Source of the DNA: Accumulibacter sp964420975
Lineage (GTDB): Bacteria > Pseudomonadota > Gammaproteobacteria > Burkholderiales > Rhodocyclaceae
DNA length: 64,000 nt
Direction: 5' to 3'
Assembly: GCA_964420975.1 (NCBI GenBank)
Contig: CAYQVH010000024.1
Location: 1-64,000 of the forward strand
In this document: one piece after another, positions 1 through 6,782 of the stretch
Layout of the letters: each line of letters begins with the position of its first letter
Numbering within the stretch: position 1 is the stretch's first letter
The notes under the pieces: generated by a model
What the model was told of the DNA's origin: nothing
The model's input: only the letters and a program-made list of their open reading frames with translations
Databases searched by the model: none
Translations under genes and position numbers: made by a program

Positions 1-28
1 AATGAATTGCAGGGCTTCGCGGATGCGG

Positions 29-337
29 TCAATGTCGGTCATCATCGCCGCCCCCTTGATCGTCAAAGAAGCCCGGTGCCGGCCATTCCGGCGTGCCCAT
101 CGAGTACAGCGCAACATTGCGCCGGATGACACCCCGGAATTCAAACTCTGGCTGGATCACCGTCAGGACGTTGAACCCCTTGGCCCGCAGCTCGTGAATG
201 CGTGCCGCGGTTTCTGGAATGGCGAGGTTTGCCGTCAACTCGAAGCTGGGTACCGGCTGGCGTTCTCGAATGACTTGCAGCACCTCAGCGCATTGCCCGG
301 TGACCATCGGCGGGGTAACGTGATTTGCTGTGCTCAT
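29..337 (-). CDS. Small helix-turn-helix protein of the integrated element
   Basis: A 102-residue protein that I do not recognise beyond a winged/helix-turn-helix type. Residues about 10-55 (PPMVTGQCAEVLQVI, then AIPETAARIHELRAKGFNV) look like the HTH found in small phage or plasmid proteins that sense a recognition helix plus a 'RIHELR' segment. The C-terminus is acidic and histidine-rich (DDQGGGDDDRH). Its ATG overlaps the stop of the upstream PC4-like gene by 4 nt (ATGA), so the two are probably translated together. Role: probably DNA binding in element maintenance; no specific function can be claimed. Confidence 0.6.
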   Translation of the reverse strand: MSTANHVTPPMVTGQCAEVLQVIRERQPVPSFELTANLAIPETAARIHELRAKGFNVLTVIQPEFEFRGVIRRNVALYSMGTPEWPAPGFFDDQGGGDDDRH

Positions 338-615
338 CGCCGGCCCCTCTCGATCAACCCTGACAGCGCCGCCACAATCTCAGGTAGGACTTCGGCCTTG
401 ATCGACACGCCCTTTCCCGGCCGCAGTTCGCCGGTAGTGGCGTCGTCGAACCAGACGCGAATGTCCACCAAGGGATAGCCTTTGAAGTCGAGCCGAGTGA
501 TCCGATAGACCTCGCGGGCATTCTTCAGGATCTCGGCTACAATCTCGCCATCGAAACCACTGCTTGAAGCCGCCCGGTTAGCCCCCGGTGCGGCTTTTTT
601 GTTGACCGTCGCCAT
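334..615 (-). CDS. PC4/p15-like transcriptional coactivator domain protein
   Basis: A 93-residue protein. After a basic, low-complexity N-terminus (about 1-22), residues 30-90 show the pattern of the bacterial PC4/YdbC-like single-stranded nucleic-acid-binding fold: 'REVYRITRLDFKGYPLVDIRVWFDD', then 'GELRPGKGVSIKAEVLPEIVAAL'. Such proteins are common on integrative elements and phages, where they bind ssDNA. It sits 3 nt downstream of the AlpA-like gene and overlaps the following HTH gene by ATGA, giving a three-gene minus-strand operon. The PC4-like assignment is fairly secure; the biological role is inferred. Confidence 0.65.
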   Translation of the reverse strand: MATVNKKAAPGANRAASSSGFDGEIVAEILKNAREVYRITRLDFKGYPLVDIRVWFDDATTGELRPGKGVSIKAEVLPEIVAALSGLIERGRR

Positions 616-618
616 GGT

Positions 619-849
619 TCAGGCCGTCGTGCCGGTTTCGTGGGTGCGCTTTTCCAGCCAGGCGATCAGATCGGCGCGCCGATAGCGCACCATGCGCCCG
701 ACTTTCAGGAAAGGCAGGTTGTACCGGCCGGTACTGCGCCAAACGCCGAGCGTGCCGGGTGCCACCGTCAGCAGCCGCGCCGCCGCTTGCTCGTCCAGCA
801 GATCAGCACCGGCCGCGATCAGGTTCGAGAGGTTTTTGGTTGTCATCAT
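619..849 (-). CDS. AlpA/excisionase-like helix-turn-helix protein
   Basis: A 76-residue small DNA-binding protein of the MerR-like excisionase/AlpA type: 'LLDEQAAARLLTVAPGTLG' is the HTH and 'PFLKVGRMVRYRRADLIAWLE' is the conserved wing and tail. Such proteins act as recombination directionality factors or as activators of integrase operons. The open frame extends upstream, but the ATG at 849 is preferred because GGAG lies 5 nt before it and the AlpA-like domain starts there. First gene of a minus-strand trio with the PC4-like and HTH genes. Which recombination event it controls is inferred from the integrase at 2988-4208. Confidence 0.7.
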   Translation of the reverse strand: MMTTKNLSNLIAAGADLLDEQAAARLLTVAPGTLGVWRSTGRYNLPFLKVGRMVRYRRADLIAWLEKRTHETGTTA

Positions 850-960
850 TCGCTCCAGTGAGTAACTGCAAAGTGCAGCTAATGGAGCGAATGCTAGAGA
901 AAGGGGAATTGAGAAAAAACGAGCGTCCGCCGGAAGCCGCACACTCTCCGCCGGAGACTG

Positions 961-1659
961 CTATCTGAGGCGACGCCCTATTTTCTTTGCATGGGCGCGA
1001 ATCCAGCCTGTAACCGTTCGCGGCTCATAGGAAGAACCTTCCTTCGCCAGTAGATCAGCAAAGTAACGCCCTGCCTTTTCCGCACCTGGCCATGTCGCCG
1101 GGGCTTTCTCCCACTCGCTGACAACCCTGTCTCGTGCGGCGTGATTTGCCCGGTGGCGTGCGAGGTTTAGCGCCCTCATTTTCTCGCCGAAATCGGCGCC
1201 GTTCTCAGTGGCTGGGAAATCTATATTCCACATTGAGAACCTGAGATGCTGAGCGCAATCTGCCCAGTTTTCCGCCTCCCAGAATCTTGACCTTTGGTAG
1301 CACGCCAGCGCCCGGTCGACGCAAAACAACACTGCCCCTGCGAAAAGGTGCCGCTCGTCGTTATCGGTCAGGTCGCCCTCAATTTCATTCAAGGCGTCGA
1401 TAAACGCACCCGTATCCCACATTTCGTGTGGGCAATCGCAACGATAAACCGACACGGCATAGCTGACGAACGGTAGCAATTGAGGGTCAAACATCGTCAT
1501 GCGCCTAACGGGATCGTGCCATCCGCCTTTCCCAACAGAAGCCGCCTCGCGATGAATCCTTGAGAGCATCTGCGCAAACGGGTCTGTGTACTCGTCGTCG
1601 TGTCCGCCGGAGCGAGAAAAAACCCTGCCCGAGATTGACAGGCTGAATGAATGCTCCAT
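961..1659 (-). CDS. Hypothetical protein of the integrated element
   Basis: A 232-residue soluble protein with no family I can name. It is rich in Trp, Cys and His in the middle (CDCPHEMWD, CYQRSRFWEAENWADCAQHLRFSMW). It ends in a basic segment (TVTGWIRAHAKKIGRRLR) that resembles the last helix of small replication or DNA-binding proteins. A TTG lies directly before the ATG, but ATG 1659 is preferred because AGGGGCG precedes it. It stands alone between the AlpA-like operon and the DUF29 gene. Likely cargo of the element. Confidence 0.5.
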   Translation of the reverse strand: MEHSFSLSISGRVFSRSGGHDDEYTDPFAQMLSRIHREAASVGKGGWHDPVRRMTMFDPQLLPFVSYAVSVYRCDCPHEMWDTGAFIDALNEIEGDLTDNDERHLFAGAVLFCVDRALACYQRSRFWEAENWADCAQHLRFSMWNIDFPATENGADFGEKMRALNLARHRANHAARDRVVSEWEKAPATWPGAEKAGRYFADLLAKEGSSYEPRTVTGWIRAHAKKIGRRLR

Positions 1660-1764
1660 CAAGCGCCCCTTTCACGCTTCGCCCTTGTTTGGATGCCGCG
1701 CCAGCCGGGCAAGGGTTCCCGGTTTTCTCTCCGTCGAGATAGGCGCAGCGAAACTCTGGTTCTC

Positions 1765-2205
1765 TCAATTGCCCTCAGGCAGAAAATCATCCGCCATCGT
1801 TTGCTCTATCGAGTAGGGCGATTGCTTGGGGAACGTCGCTTCGTCCATGCCTGTTTCGTGCGCCGCCAGCAGCCGCGCCTTGCGATAGGCCTTTTCAAAC
1901 GCTTGAGGAATCTCTGGCTTCAGGCCCGGCTCGTCGTTGAGCAAATCGGAAATATCCATGCGTTGCACGCGGATGGTCAGCGACCAGGCCGCGCCTCGCC
2001 TCGCTGGTTGAAATTGCCACTTCAGCAGATGCATCAACAAAACCATCAACCTGTTCGTCAGTTCGCGCCGTTCGCTTGCCCCCATTGCTTCTAGCTCCTC
2101 AATCAAGTGCGCCGCGTCAAGGTCATCAAAGCGCCCCTCGCGCAGCATGTCGGCTTGCTGGCGTGCCCAGGTGTAGTAGTCCGACTGGTATAGCGTCGTC
2201 TCCAT
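1765..2205 (-). CDS. DUF29 family protein
   Basis: A 146-residue protein with the typical DUF29 architecture: N-terminal 'LYQSDYYTWARQQADMLREGRFDDLD' followed by 'HLIEELEAMGASERRELTNRLMVLLMHLLKWQF'. The C-terminal half is the usual helical region ending in 'FP...PYSIEQ'. DUF29 proteins are widespread in cyanobacteria and proteobacteria and are often found on mobile DNA; their biochemical function is unknown. AAGGAA sits 6 nt before the ATG. It is the only gene here lying between the regulator module and the integrase/toxin-antitoxin operon. Confidence 0.8.
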   Translation of the reverse strand: METTLYQSDYYTWARQQADMLREGRFDDLDAAHLIEELEAMGASERRELTNRLMVLLMHLLKWQFQPARRGAAWSLTIRVQRMDISDLLNDEPGLKPEIPQAFEKAYRKARLLAAHETGMDEATFPKQSPYSIEQTMADDFLPEGN

Positions 2206-2228
2206 CGTTCGTTCCTTATGTCAGGTCG

Positions 2229-2489
2229 TCATGCGGCCCGGTCGCCCTGCTGCGCTTGCATCAGTTCGAGCAGAAATTCCGGAGCAAGGTCGGCGCCGTT
2301 CGCCCAGGCCGCCGTGCGCATGACCGGATGCTGGCTTGCGGTAGCGAACAGCACCGGGTCGCGCAGTGGCTCGAATACTTCGCCGTCAAGCTCGTTGGCT
2401 AGATCGACTTCTCCCGCCGCGCCATTGTTGAAGCGCAGCAGCCGTCGATAACCCGGCAGCGGGGTGACTTCCGTGGTGTGCAGGATCAC
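2229..2489 (-). CDS. DUF2442 family protein
   Basis: An 86-residue DUF2442 protein. The family signature is clear: a short N-terminal strand region, then 'FEPLRDPVLFATAS', then 'TAAWANGADLAPEFLLEL'. The start is GTG and overlaps the stop of the YgiT-type gene (GTGA), so it is the fourth gene of an integrase - DUF4258 - YgiT - DUF2442 chain with 4-nt overlaps throughout. DUF2442 genes are often found beside toxin-antitoxin-like genes, but no activity is established here. Confidence 0.8.
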   Translation of the reverse strand: MILHTTEVTPLPGYRRLLRFNNGAAGEVDLANELDGEVFEPLRDPVLFATASQHPVMRTAAWANGADLAPEFLLELMQAQQGDRAA

Positions 2490-2716
2490 GCCGCCACCGC
2501 GAAGCGCCGTACGTCGATTTCTACGCCGGCCAGCGCCGCCTGTTCGGCCTGCTGCAACAAGGAAGCGGTCACGGCCTCGTCATGGAAGGCTTCGCCGCAG
2601 TTCTCGCACACCAGCGCCGGCACTTCCCGGAAAACAATCGTCATGCCACCGCGTTCGAGTGGAACAGTCACCGCGCCGGGTCGGGTTTCACCGTGTCGGC
2701 AGATAGGGCATTTCAT
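2486..2716 (-). CDS. YgiT/MqsA-type zinc-finger antitoxin
   Basis: A 76-residue protein starting at MKCPICRHGETRPG. Two CxxC pairs (CPIC near the N-terminus, CENC near residue 38) form the YgiT-type zinc finger found at the N-terminus of MqsA antitoxins, separated by the usual 'ERGGMTIVFREVPALVCENCGE' strand region. It lacks the C-terminal HTH of full MqsA, so DNA-binding autoregulation may be absent. The ATG at 2716 overlaps the stop of the DUF4258 gene (ATGA). An upstream in-frame start exists but lies inside DUF4258 and ahead of the conserved MKCP. Likely antidote to the neighbouring DUF4258 protein. Confidence 0.8.
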   Translation of the reverse strand: MKCPICRHGETRPGAVTVPLERGGMTIVFREVPALVCENCGEAFHDEAVTASLLQQAEQAALAGVEIDVRRFAVAA

Positions 2717-2991
2717 GGGTTTTTCCTCGTGGCCAGGTCCGCCATCCACAGGGCGGGGTTGGGTTCATAGACGCTGATGATGATGCGCTCGTTTTCGCCG
2801 GGGTTGTCCGCATACACCACATGCAAGGGGCGATTTCCGGCAAACCCCAGCCATAGGCAGCTAGGGTAGGGGGCATCGGTTGGGTAATCCTCGATCACGC
2901 GGCCCGATGCCAGCACCGCGTCAACTTCGGCCGTCGATATGCGGCGCTCGAACATCCGCCGCACGGCGTGCTGTCGATAAATCAGCTTCAA
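2713..2991 (-). CDS. DUF4258 protein, putative toxin of a TA pair
   Basis: A 92-residue protein of the DUF4258 family, which belongs to the RelE/MqsR-like RNase toxin fold. Visible family features are 'YRQHAVRRMFERRISTAEVDAVL' (H8, R11, R12), the central 'GRVIEDYP', then 'RPLHVVYA' and 'ERIIISVYEPN'. The start is probably TTG at 2991, overlapping the integrase stop by TTGA. The downstream YgiT-type gene matches the usual DUF4258/zinc-finger pairing. Toxicity is inferred from family and context. Unusually, both genes would be read through from the integrase promoter. Confidence 0.75.
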   Translation of the reverse strand: MKLIYRQHAVRRMFERRISTAEVDAVLASGRVIEDYPTDAPYPSCLWLGFAGNRPLHVVYADNPGENERIIISVYEPNPALWMADLATRKNP

Positions 2992-4208
2992 GCCGCGCCC
3001 CGCTTCTTGATCTGCACCACCTCCGCCGCCGCTTTCATCCCGCCGGCCTCCATCATCGCCGCGGTTGCCGTGTTGACGGACGCCCGCACCGGGTCAAGGT
3101 CGAGACGCGCATAGATCGCCGTCGCCTGCTGGCTTTTGTGGTTCAGGCTCTTGCCGATGATCGCCATCGAAGCGCCGGTTCTTGCCTGCCAGCTTCCCAA
3201 CGTGCGCCGCAGGTCATGCAGGGTCACGCCGTTCGGTTCGTTGCGCCCGTAGGGGATGCCGGCCCGTTCCATGACGCGAATCACCGCCTTCTTGGGTTCG
3301 ACCAGGTGACCGCTGGCTCCCGGCCCAGGGAACACGAAGCCGCCCGCGGTCGCCTCCTGCCGTGCCTTGAGGATTTCCACCGCTTCAGGCGACAAGGTGA
3401 CGTTCTGCGGGGTGCCGTTCTTCGTGTCGGGGATGCGCCAGACGGAATCAGCCAGATTGATTTCTGCCCAGTGCATCGAGCACAGATTGTCCCGCCTTGC
3501 TCCGGTCAGCAGCGCCAGCAGGATGAAGTCACGCATGGCGATACTCGGTTCTTCGGCCAGTGATTGGAAGAAGCGGGGCAGTTCGTCGGCTTGCAAGAAA
3601 CGATCACGGCTCACTACACGGCCCGCCACCTTGACGCCTTGCGCCGGGTTCGTTTCGAGATAGCCCCATTCGATCGCCTTGCCGAAAATGCCAGACGCCA
3701 GCGCCCGGACAAGTTTGGCCGTCGCCGCCGCCTTGCCGGCCTTCTCAACATCGGAAAGCGCACGGGCAATCATCGCCCTCGTGATACTCGTCAGTTTCCG
3801 GTCGCCAAGCGGCTTTTGCAGGTAGTCCCGGAATCGTTGCTGCATGTCGCGCCACACCACCAGCTTTTCACCGTGCCGTTTGCCGTACTCGGTGAAAAAT
3901 TCCGTCAGTGTCGGCTCTGCCTTGAAGGTGCGCCGCGCCTCGGCAGGGTTCGCACCGTTGGCAAACTCGCCAAGAATCCTTTCGGCTTCGGCTTGAGCCT
4001 TCTCTACCGTCATGTCAGGGAAGGTGCCCAGCTTCACCCAGGCCATGGATGTGCCGGCCCGCTTCACGACATAGAAAGTTTTCGCTCCCGCTGAAGTTAC
4101 TCGCAGGGCCAGCTTCGGCACCTTGGTATCGTAAACCGTCAGCCGTTTTCCGGCCGGTGGAAGCTCAAGCCCCTGAAGGGCAATCTTGCCGAACTTGATC
4201 TGTGCCAT
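2988..4208 (-). CDS. int: Tyrosine-recombinase integrase (DUF4102/P4-type)
   Basis: A 406-residue site-specific recombinase. The N-terminal DUF4102 arm-binding domain is visible ('LTVYDTKVPKLALRVTSAGAKTFYVV'), followed by a SAM-like core-binding domain and a C-terminal catalytic domain. Catalytic residues: Arg in 'LTGARRDNL', the HxxR of 'LHDLRRTLGSW', His in 'LNHKS', and Tyr in 'TAIYARL'. The start MAQIKFGKIAL is chosen over an in-frame codon 51 nt upstream because family members begin here and a GA-rich RBS precedes it. It faces the tRNA-Thr fragment at 4364-4413, the expected att site for this class, and is followed by overlapping DUF4258, YgiT and DUF2442 genes. Confidence 0.92.
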   Translation of the reverse strand: MAQIKFGKIALQGLELPPAGKRLTVYDTKVPKLALRVTSAGAKTFYVVKRAGTSMAWVKLGTFPDMTVEKAQAEAERILGEFANGANPAEARRTFKAEPTLTEFFTEYGKRHGEKLVVWRDMQQRFRDYLQKPLGDRKLTSITRAMIARALSDVEKAGKAAATAKLVRALASGIFGKAIEWGYLETNPAQGVKVAGRVVSRDRFLQADELPRFFQSLAEEPSIAMRDFILLALLTGARRDNLCSMHWAEINLADSVWRIPDTKNGTPQNVTLSPEAVEILKARQEATAGGFVFPGPGASGHLVEPKKAVIRVMERAGIPYGRNEPNGVTLHDLRRTLGSWQARTGASMAIIGKSLNHKSQQATAIYARLDLDPVRASVNTATAAMMEAGGMKAAAEVVQIKKRGAA

Positions 4209-4228
4209 TCTTTCATCTCGCATAAACC

Positions 4229-4285
4229 GGGCTATCACCGGGCTAGCATGGGCTATCAAATTTCGTCATATTTGGTGCTAGCCCG
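4229..4285. repeat. Phased GGGCTATCA-type repeats upstream of integrase
   Basis: Three direct copies of GGGCTA(T/G)CA at 4229-4237, 4240-4248 and 4250-4258 lie at about one helical turn spacing. An inverted copy, TGCTAGCCC, is at 4276-4284. CGGGCTAGCA (4239-4248) and TGCTAGCCCG (4276-4285) form a perfect 10-bp inverted repeat. The position, immediately 5' of the integrase start and 80-180 bp from the presumed att site, fits either arm-type integrase binding sites or an operator for autoregulation. The repeats are seen directly; the role is inferred. Confidence 0.55.
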
Positions 4286-4363
4286 TTAAGGTAAGTTTAG
4301 CACTAACATGTTGCTTGGTATAGGGTTATTAAGGTCAGATAATGCGCAGGTTTGCCGGGAATC

Positions 4364-4413
4364 ACGCATTCGTAATGCGTAGGTCGACAGTTCGATTCCG
4401 TCCAGCAGCACCA
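4364..4413 (+). other. tRNA-Thr(CGT) 3' fragment, likely attachment site
   Basis: An anticodon arm (acgca, loop ttcgtaa, tgcgt; anticodon CGT at 4371-4373) is followed by a variable region, a T-arm with the canonical TTCGATTC, and an acceptor strand ending in the encoded ACCA at 4410-4413. The expected D-arm and 5' acceptor strand are absent at the correct distance, so this is not a complete tRNA. A duplicated tRNA 3' end next to a P4-type integrase is the classic signature of an att site left at the far end of an island. The intact tRNA would lie left of the window. Confidence 0.6.
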
Positions 4414-4586
4414 ATAAATCAAGTGGTTAGGTAACGGTAATAAGCTGGGATTTTTCTGGGGTTACGCCCATCCCGTTATTCACAACTCATTCATCATGAT
4501 CTGACCGTCCGGTGTGCCGCTGTCGAAGAGTTGACAAAGTTTGTCTGGTATACCCCTTGCTTGCCCTTTCCCATTTTCATGGGGGG

Positions 4587-5172
4587 GCGGGAGACGAATT
4601 TGGCGGGGCTGAACTGTGGGGCGGAGGTCTGAAGCGGAGGCTGATCCAACTGGCGACGCGGTTTGCCGAGCAGCCCGGGCGCCTGCGGGGATTGGGCAAA
4701 GACGCTGGTGGCGTATCGCTTCTTCGATCAGGCTCGCGCGGAAAAGCGCGGGCTGAACTGGCAATCGATCCTGCAACCGCACATCGATTGCAGCCAGAGG
4801 CGCATGGCGCAACACCCGGTCGTGCTGTGCCTTCAGGACACTGCGGAACTGGACTTCTACGGCCAGGGAATCGACGCGCCCGCCGGTTACCCGCCGGTCG
4901 AACGGCGTCTGCTGACCCATCGTGACGTTGTGGGTCTTGCGGCGGCGGTCGAGTGGATCGACGGGTATCGCTGCCGCTGGGAGATCGAAACCCTGTTCCA
5001 GGTGCTCAAGAACGGCTGCCGGGTCGAGGCCTTGCAACTGGGCAGCCAGAGCACAAGCTGGAGTGGGCGCTGGCGGTCTATCTGGTCGTTTCCTGGCGCC
5101 TTGCCCGCTTGATCCGCTTGAGACGCCTCCACCCGCAGTGGTCGGCCGATCTCTTCTTCTCCGCAACGGAAT
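4587..5172 (+). pseudogene. IS4/Tn5-like transposase remnant
   Basis: Pieces of a Tn5-family IS4 transposase occur in order but in three frames. The N-terminal DNA-binding part ('DEFGGAELW...LIQLATRFAEQP') comes first. After a shift near 4670 follows 'AYRFFDQARAEKRGLNW...HPVVLCLQDTAELDFYGQ'. A large internal deletion then joins directly to 'VERRLLTHRDVVGLAAAVEWIDGYRCRWEIETLFQVLKNGCRVEALQL'. After a second shift near 5050 comes 'WALAVYLVVSWRLARLIRL...SADLFFSATEW'. The deletion removes most of the DDE core, so it cannot be active. Confidence 0.85.
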
Positions 5173-5342
5173 GGGGTGTAGCGCCTCCGCGTCCGGTAAC
5201 CCTTGCGGTAGCTGGTACGTTCTTCCGCCCGCTCGTGCCGCTCCGCCCCCAGGGCCTCGCTCACTGGCGCTTCGAGCACTGGGTTCAGTACGGCTTCCAC
5301 CTGTTTCGCCATCCCATCCGGGCTGCCCATCATGCCCGCCAC
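5173..5342 (-). pseudogene. IS256-family transposase N-terminal fragment
   Basis: On the minus strand a short frame encodes 'QVEAVLNPVLEAPVSEALGAERHERAEERTSYRKGYRTR', which is the N-terminus of IS256/mutator-type transposases (the LGAxxxER-xxR-GYRNGYR pattern). It stops being recognisable exactly where the IS4-like remnant ends, near 5170. That implies one element inserted into, or recombined with, the other. No catalytic DDE residues remain. Sequence from 5343 to argC shows no gene, only possible IS end sequence around 5350-5400. Confidence 0.75.
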
Positions 5343-5478
5343 GGGATTTGCAGCAGTTTATGGACACAATCCCCCGTGACCAATTCGGCTCAGAAAATGT
5401 AAAGATCCGGGTGATTGGAAACTCACCAGGATTGATTACGGCCTTTGTGTGCCGGACGGCCTGTCTGCGGAGAATGTC

Positions 5479-6507
5479 ATGATTAAAGTGGGAATCGTTG
5501 GTGGCACCGGGTACACGGGGGTCGAGCTGTTGCGCCTGCTGGCACAGCATCCAGCCGTCCAGTTGCATAGCATTACCTCGCGTGGCGACGTCGGCACTCC
5601 GGTTGCCAGCCTGTTTCCGAGCTTGCGGGGCCGCCTGTCACTGAGCTTTGAGGATCCGGCGTCTGCACCACTGCACGAGTGCGACCTCGTGTTCTTCGCC
5701 ACCCCGAACGGCGTCGCCATGGACCAGGCGCCGGCATTGCTCGCCGCCGGCGTTCGCGTGGTCGATCTCGCTGCCGACTTTCGTCTGCGCGACGTGGCTG
5801 AGTGGGAACGCTGGTACGGCATGCGTCACGGCAGCCGCGAATGGCTCGCGAGCGCGGTCTACGGCCTGCCAGAAGTCAACCGGGCAGCGATTGTTGATGC
5901 CCGCCTGGTTGCCAACCCTGGCTGTTACCCGACCGCCGTCCAGCTGGGTTTCCTGCCGTTGCTCGAGGCCGGCATTGTCGACCAGGAGCATCTGATCGCG
6001 GACGCCAAGTCGGGCGTTTCGGGCGCCGGACGCAAAGCCGAGCTGGTTTCGCTGTTTTCTGAGGCGGCAGATAGCCTCAAGGCCTACGCGGTGCCTGGCC
6101 ATCGGCACTTGCCCGAGATCACGCAGGGTCTGGCAGCGATCGCCGGCGGTCCGGTGGGTCTGACGTTCGTACCGCATCTCACTCCGATGATTCGCGGTAT
6201 CCACGCCACGCTCTACGCGCGGATTGCCACCGAAACCGACCTCCAGGAGCTTTTCGTACGCCGTTACGCGAACGAGCCCTTCGTTGACGTGCTGCCTCCG
6301 GCGTCTCACCCCGAGACGCGATCAGTACGCGCGGCGAACATGTGTCGGATTGCCGTGCACCGCCCGCAGTCGGGGAACACGGTGGTCGTTCTGGTCGTGA
6401 TCGACAATTTGGTAAAGGGCGCGGCCGGCCAGGCGGTGCAGAACATGAACCTCATGTTCGGACTGCCGGAAGCCACTGGCCTTTCGCAACTACCGGTACT
6501 TCCCTGA
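5479..6507 (+). CDS. argC: N-acetyl-gamma-glutamyl-phosphate reductase
   Basis: A 342-residue ArgC catalysing the NADPH-dependent reduction of N-acetyl-gamma-glutamyl phosphate to the semialdehyde, the third step of arginine synthesis. The Rossmann N-terminus (VGIVGGTGYTGVELLRLL) is followed by the catalytic Cys149 in 'VANPGCYPTA' and the later 'PGHRHLPEI' and 'FVPHLTPMIRGI' motifs. Length matches the family. The start MIKVGIVGG is preferred over an upstream in-frame codon because GGAGAA precedes it and the fold begins there. Its upstream region has been replaced by IS debris, so its native promoter may have been lost or moved. Confidence 0.96.
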   Translation: MIKVGIVGGTGYTGVELLRLLAQHPAVQLHSITSRGDVGTPVASLFPSLRGRLSLSFEDPASAPLHECDLVFFATPNGVAMDQAPALLAAGVRVVDLAADFRLRDVAEWERWYGMRHGSREWLASAVYGLPEVNRAAIVDARLVANPGCYPTAVQLGFLPLLEAGIVDQEHLIADAKSGVSGAGRKAELVSLFSEAADSLKAYAVPGHRHLPEITQGLAAIAGGPVGLTFVPHLTPMIRGIHATLYARIATETDLQELFVRRYANEPFVDVLPPASHPETRSVRAANMCRIAVHRPQSGNTVVVLVVIDNLVKGAAGQAVQNMNLMFGLPEATGLSQLPVLP

Positions 6508-6739
6508 CCCCCGCCGTGCACGATTGACGGCGACAAGGCGCCGAGCCCCGAGGCCGCCTTTGCGTTTCACCGGTGCGAGACGCAGGAGGTTCAAGGCGAA
6601 CTAACGCAAGACGGCGAGCTTGTGGGCGGTCTTGAACGCGTTGACGAACTCCTCGATCGCCGCCTCGGCCAGGGCAGGCTGCTAGGGCATCCATCGTGAA
6701 TTGCCCCGGGACGGGAATCGAGCGGGTGGCGGGGCGGGG

Positions 6740-6745
6740 TATAAT
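6740..6745 (+). promoter_or_regulatory. Probable -10 element of the leuS promoter
   Basis: A consensus TATAAT lies 38 bp before the leuS ATG in an otherwise GC-rich stretch; the -35 region (about 6717-6722) is poor. leuS has no good Shine-Dalgarno sequence just before its ATG, so the expected leader would be about 30 nt. The 6508-6739 part of the gap shows no gene. Confidence 0.5.
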
Positions 6746-6782
6746 TTGCGCTTTGGCCCCTTTGTAAAGACTCTTCTCCACC

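Noticed and set aside
4303..4413. Complete tRNA-Thr gene
   Set aside because: The best 5' acceptor match (gttgctt near 4311) is about 27 nt too far from the anticodon arm and no D-arm is formed, so only a 3' fragment is supported.
4480..5568. 362-codon minus-strand open frame over the IS debris
   Set aside because: It runs through two different IS remnants in a wrong frame for most of its length; only the part from 5342 leftward in another frame is a real IS256 relic.
6601..6680. Short minus-strand peptide-like stretch between argC and leuS
   Set aside because: Reads like a C-terminal helix (EAAIEEFVNAFKTAHKLAV) but is bounded by stop codons within 30 codons; too short to support as a gene or named remnant.
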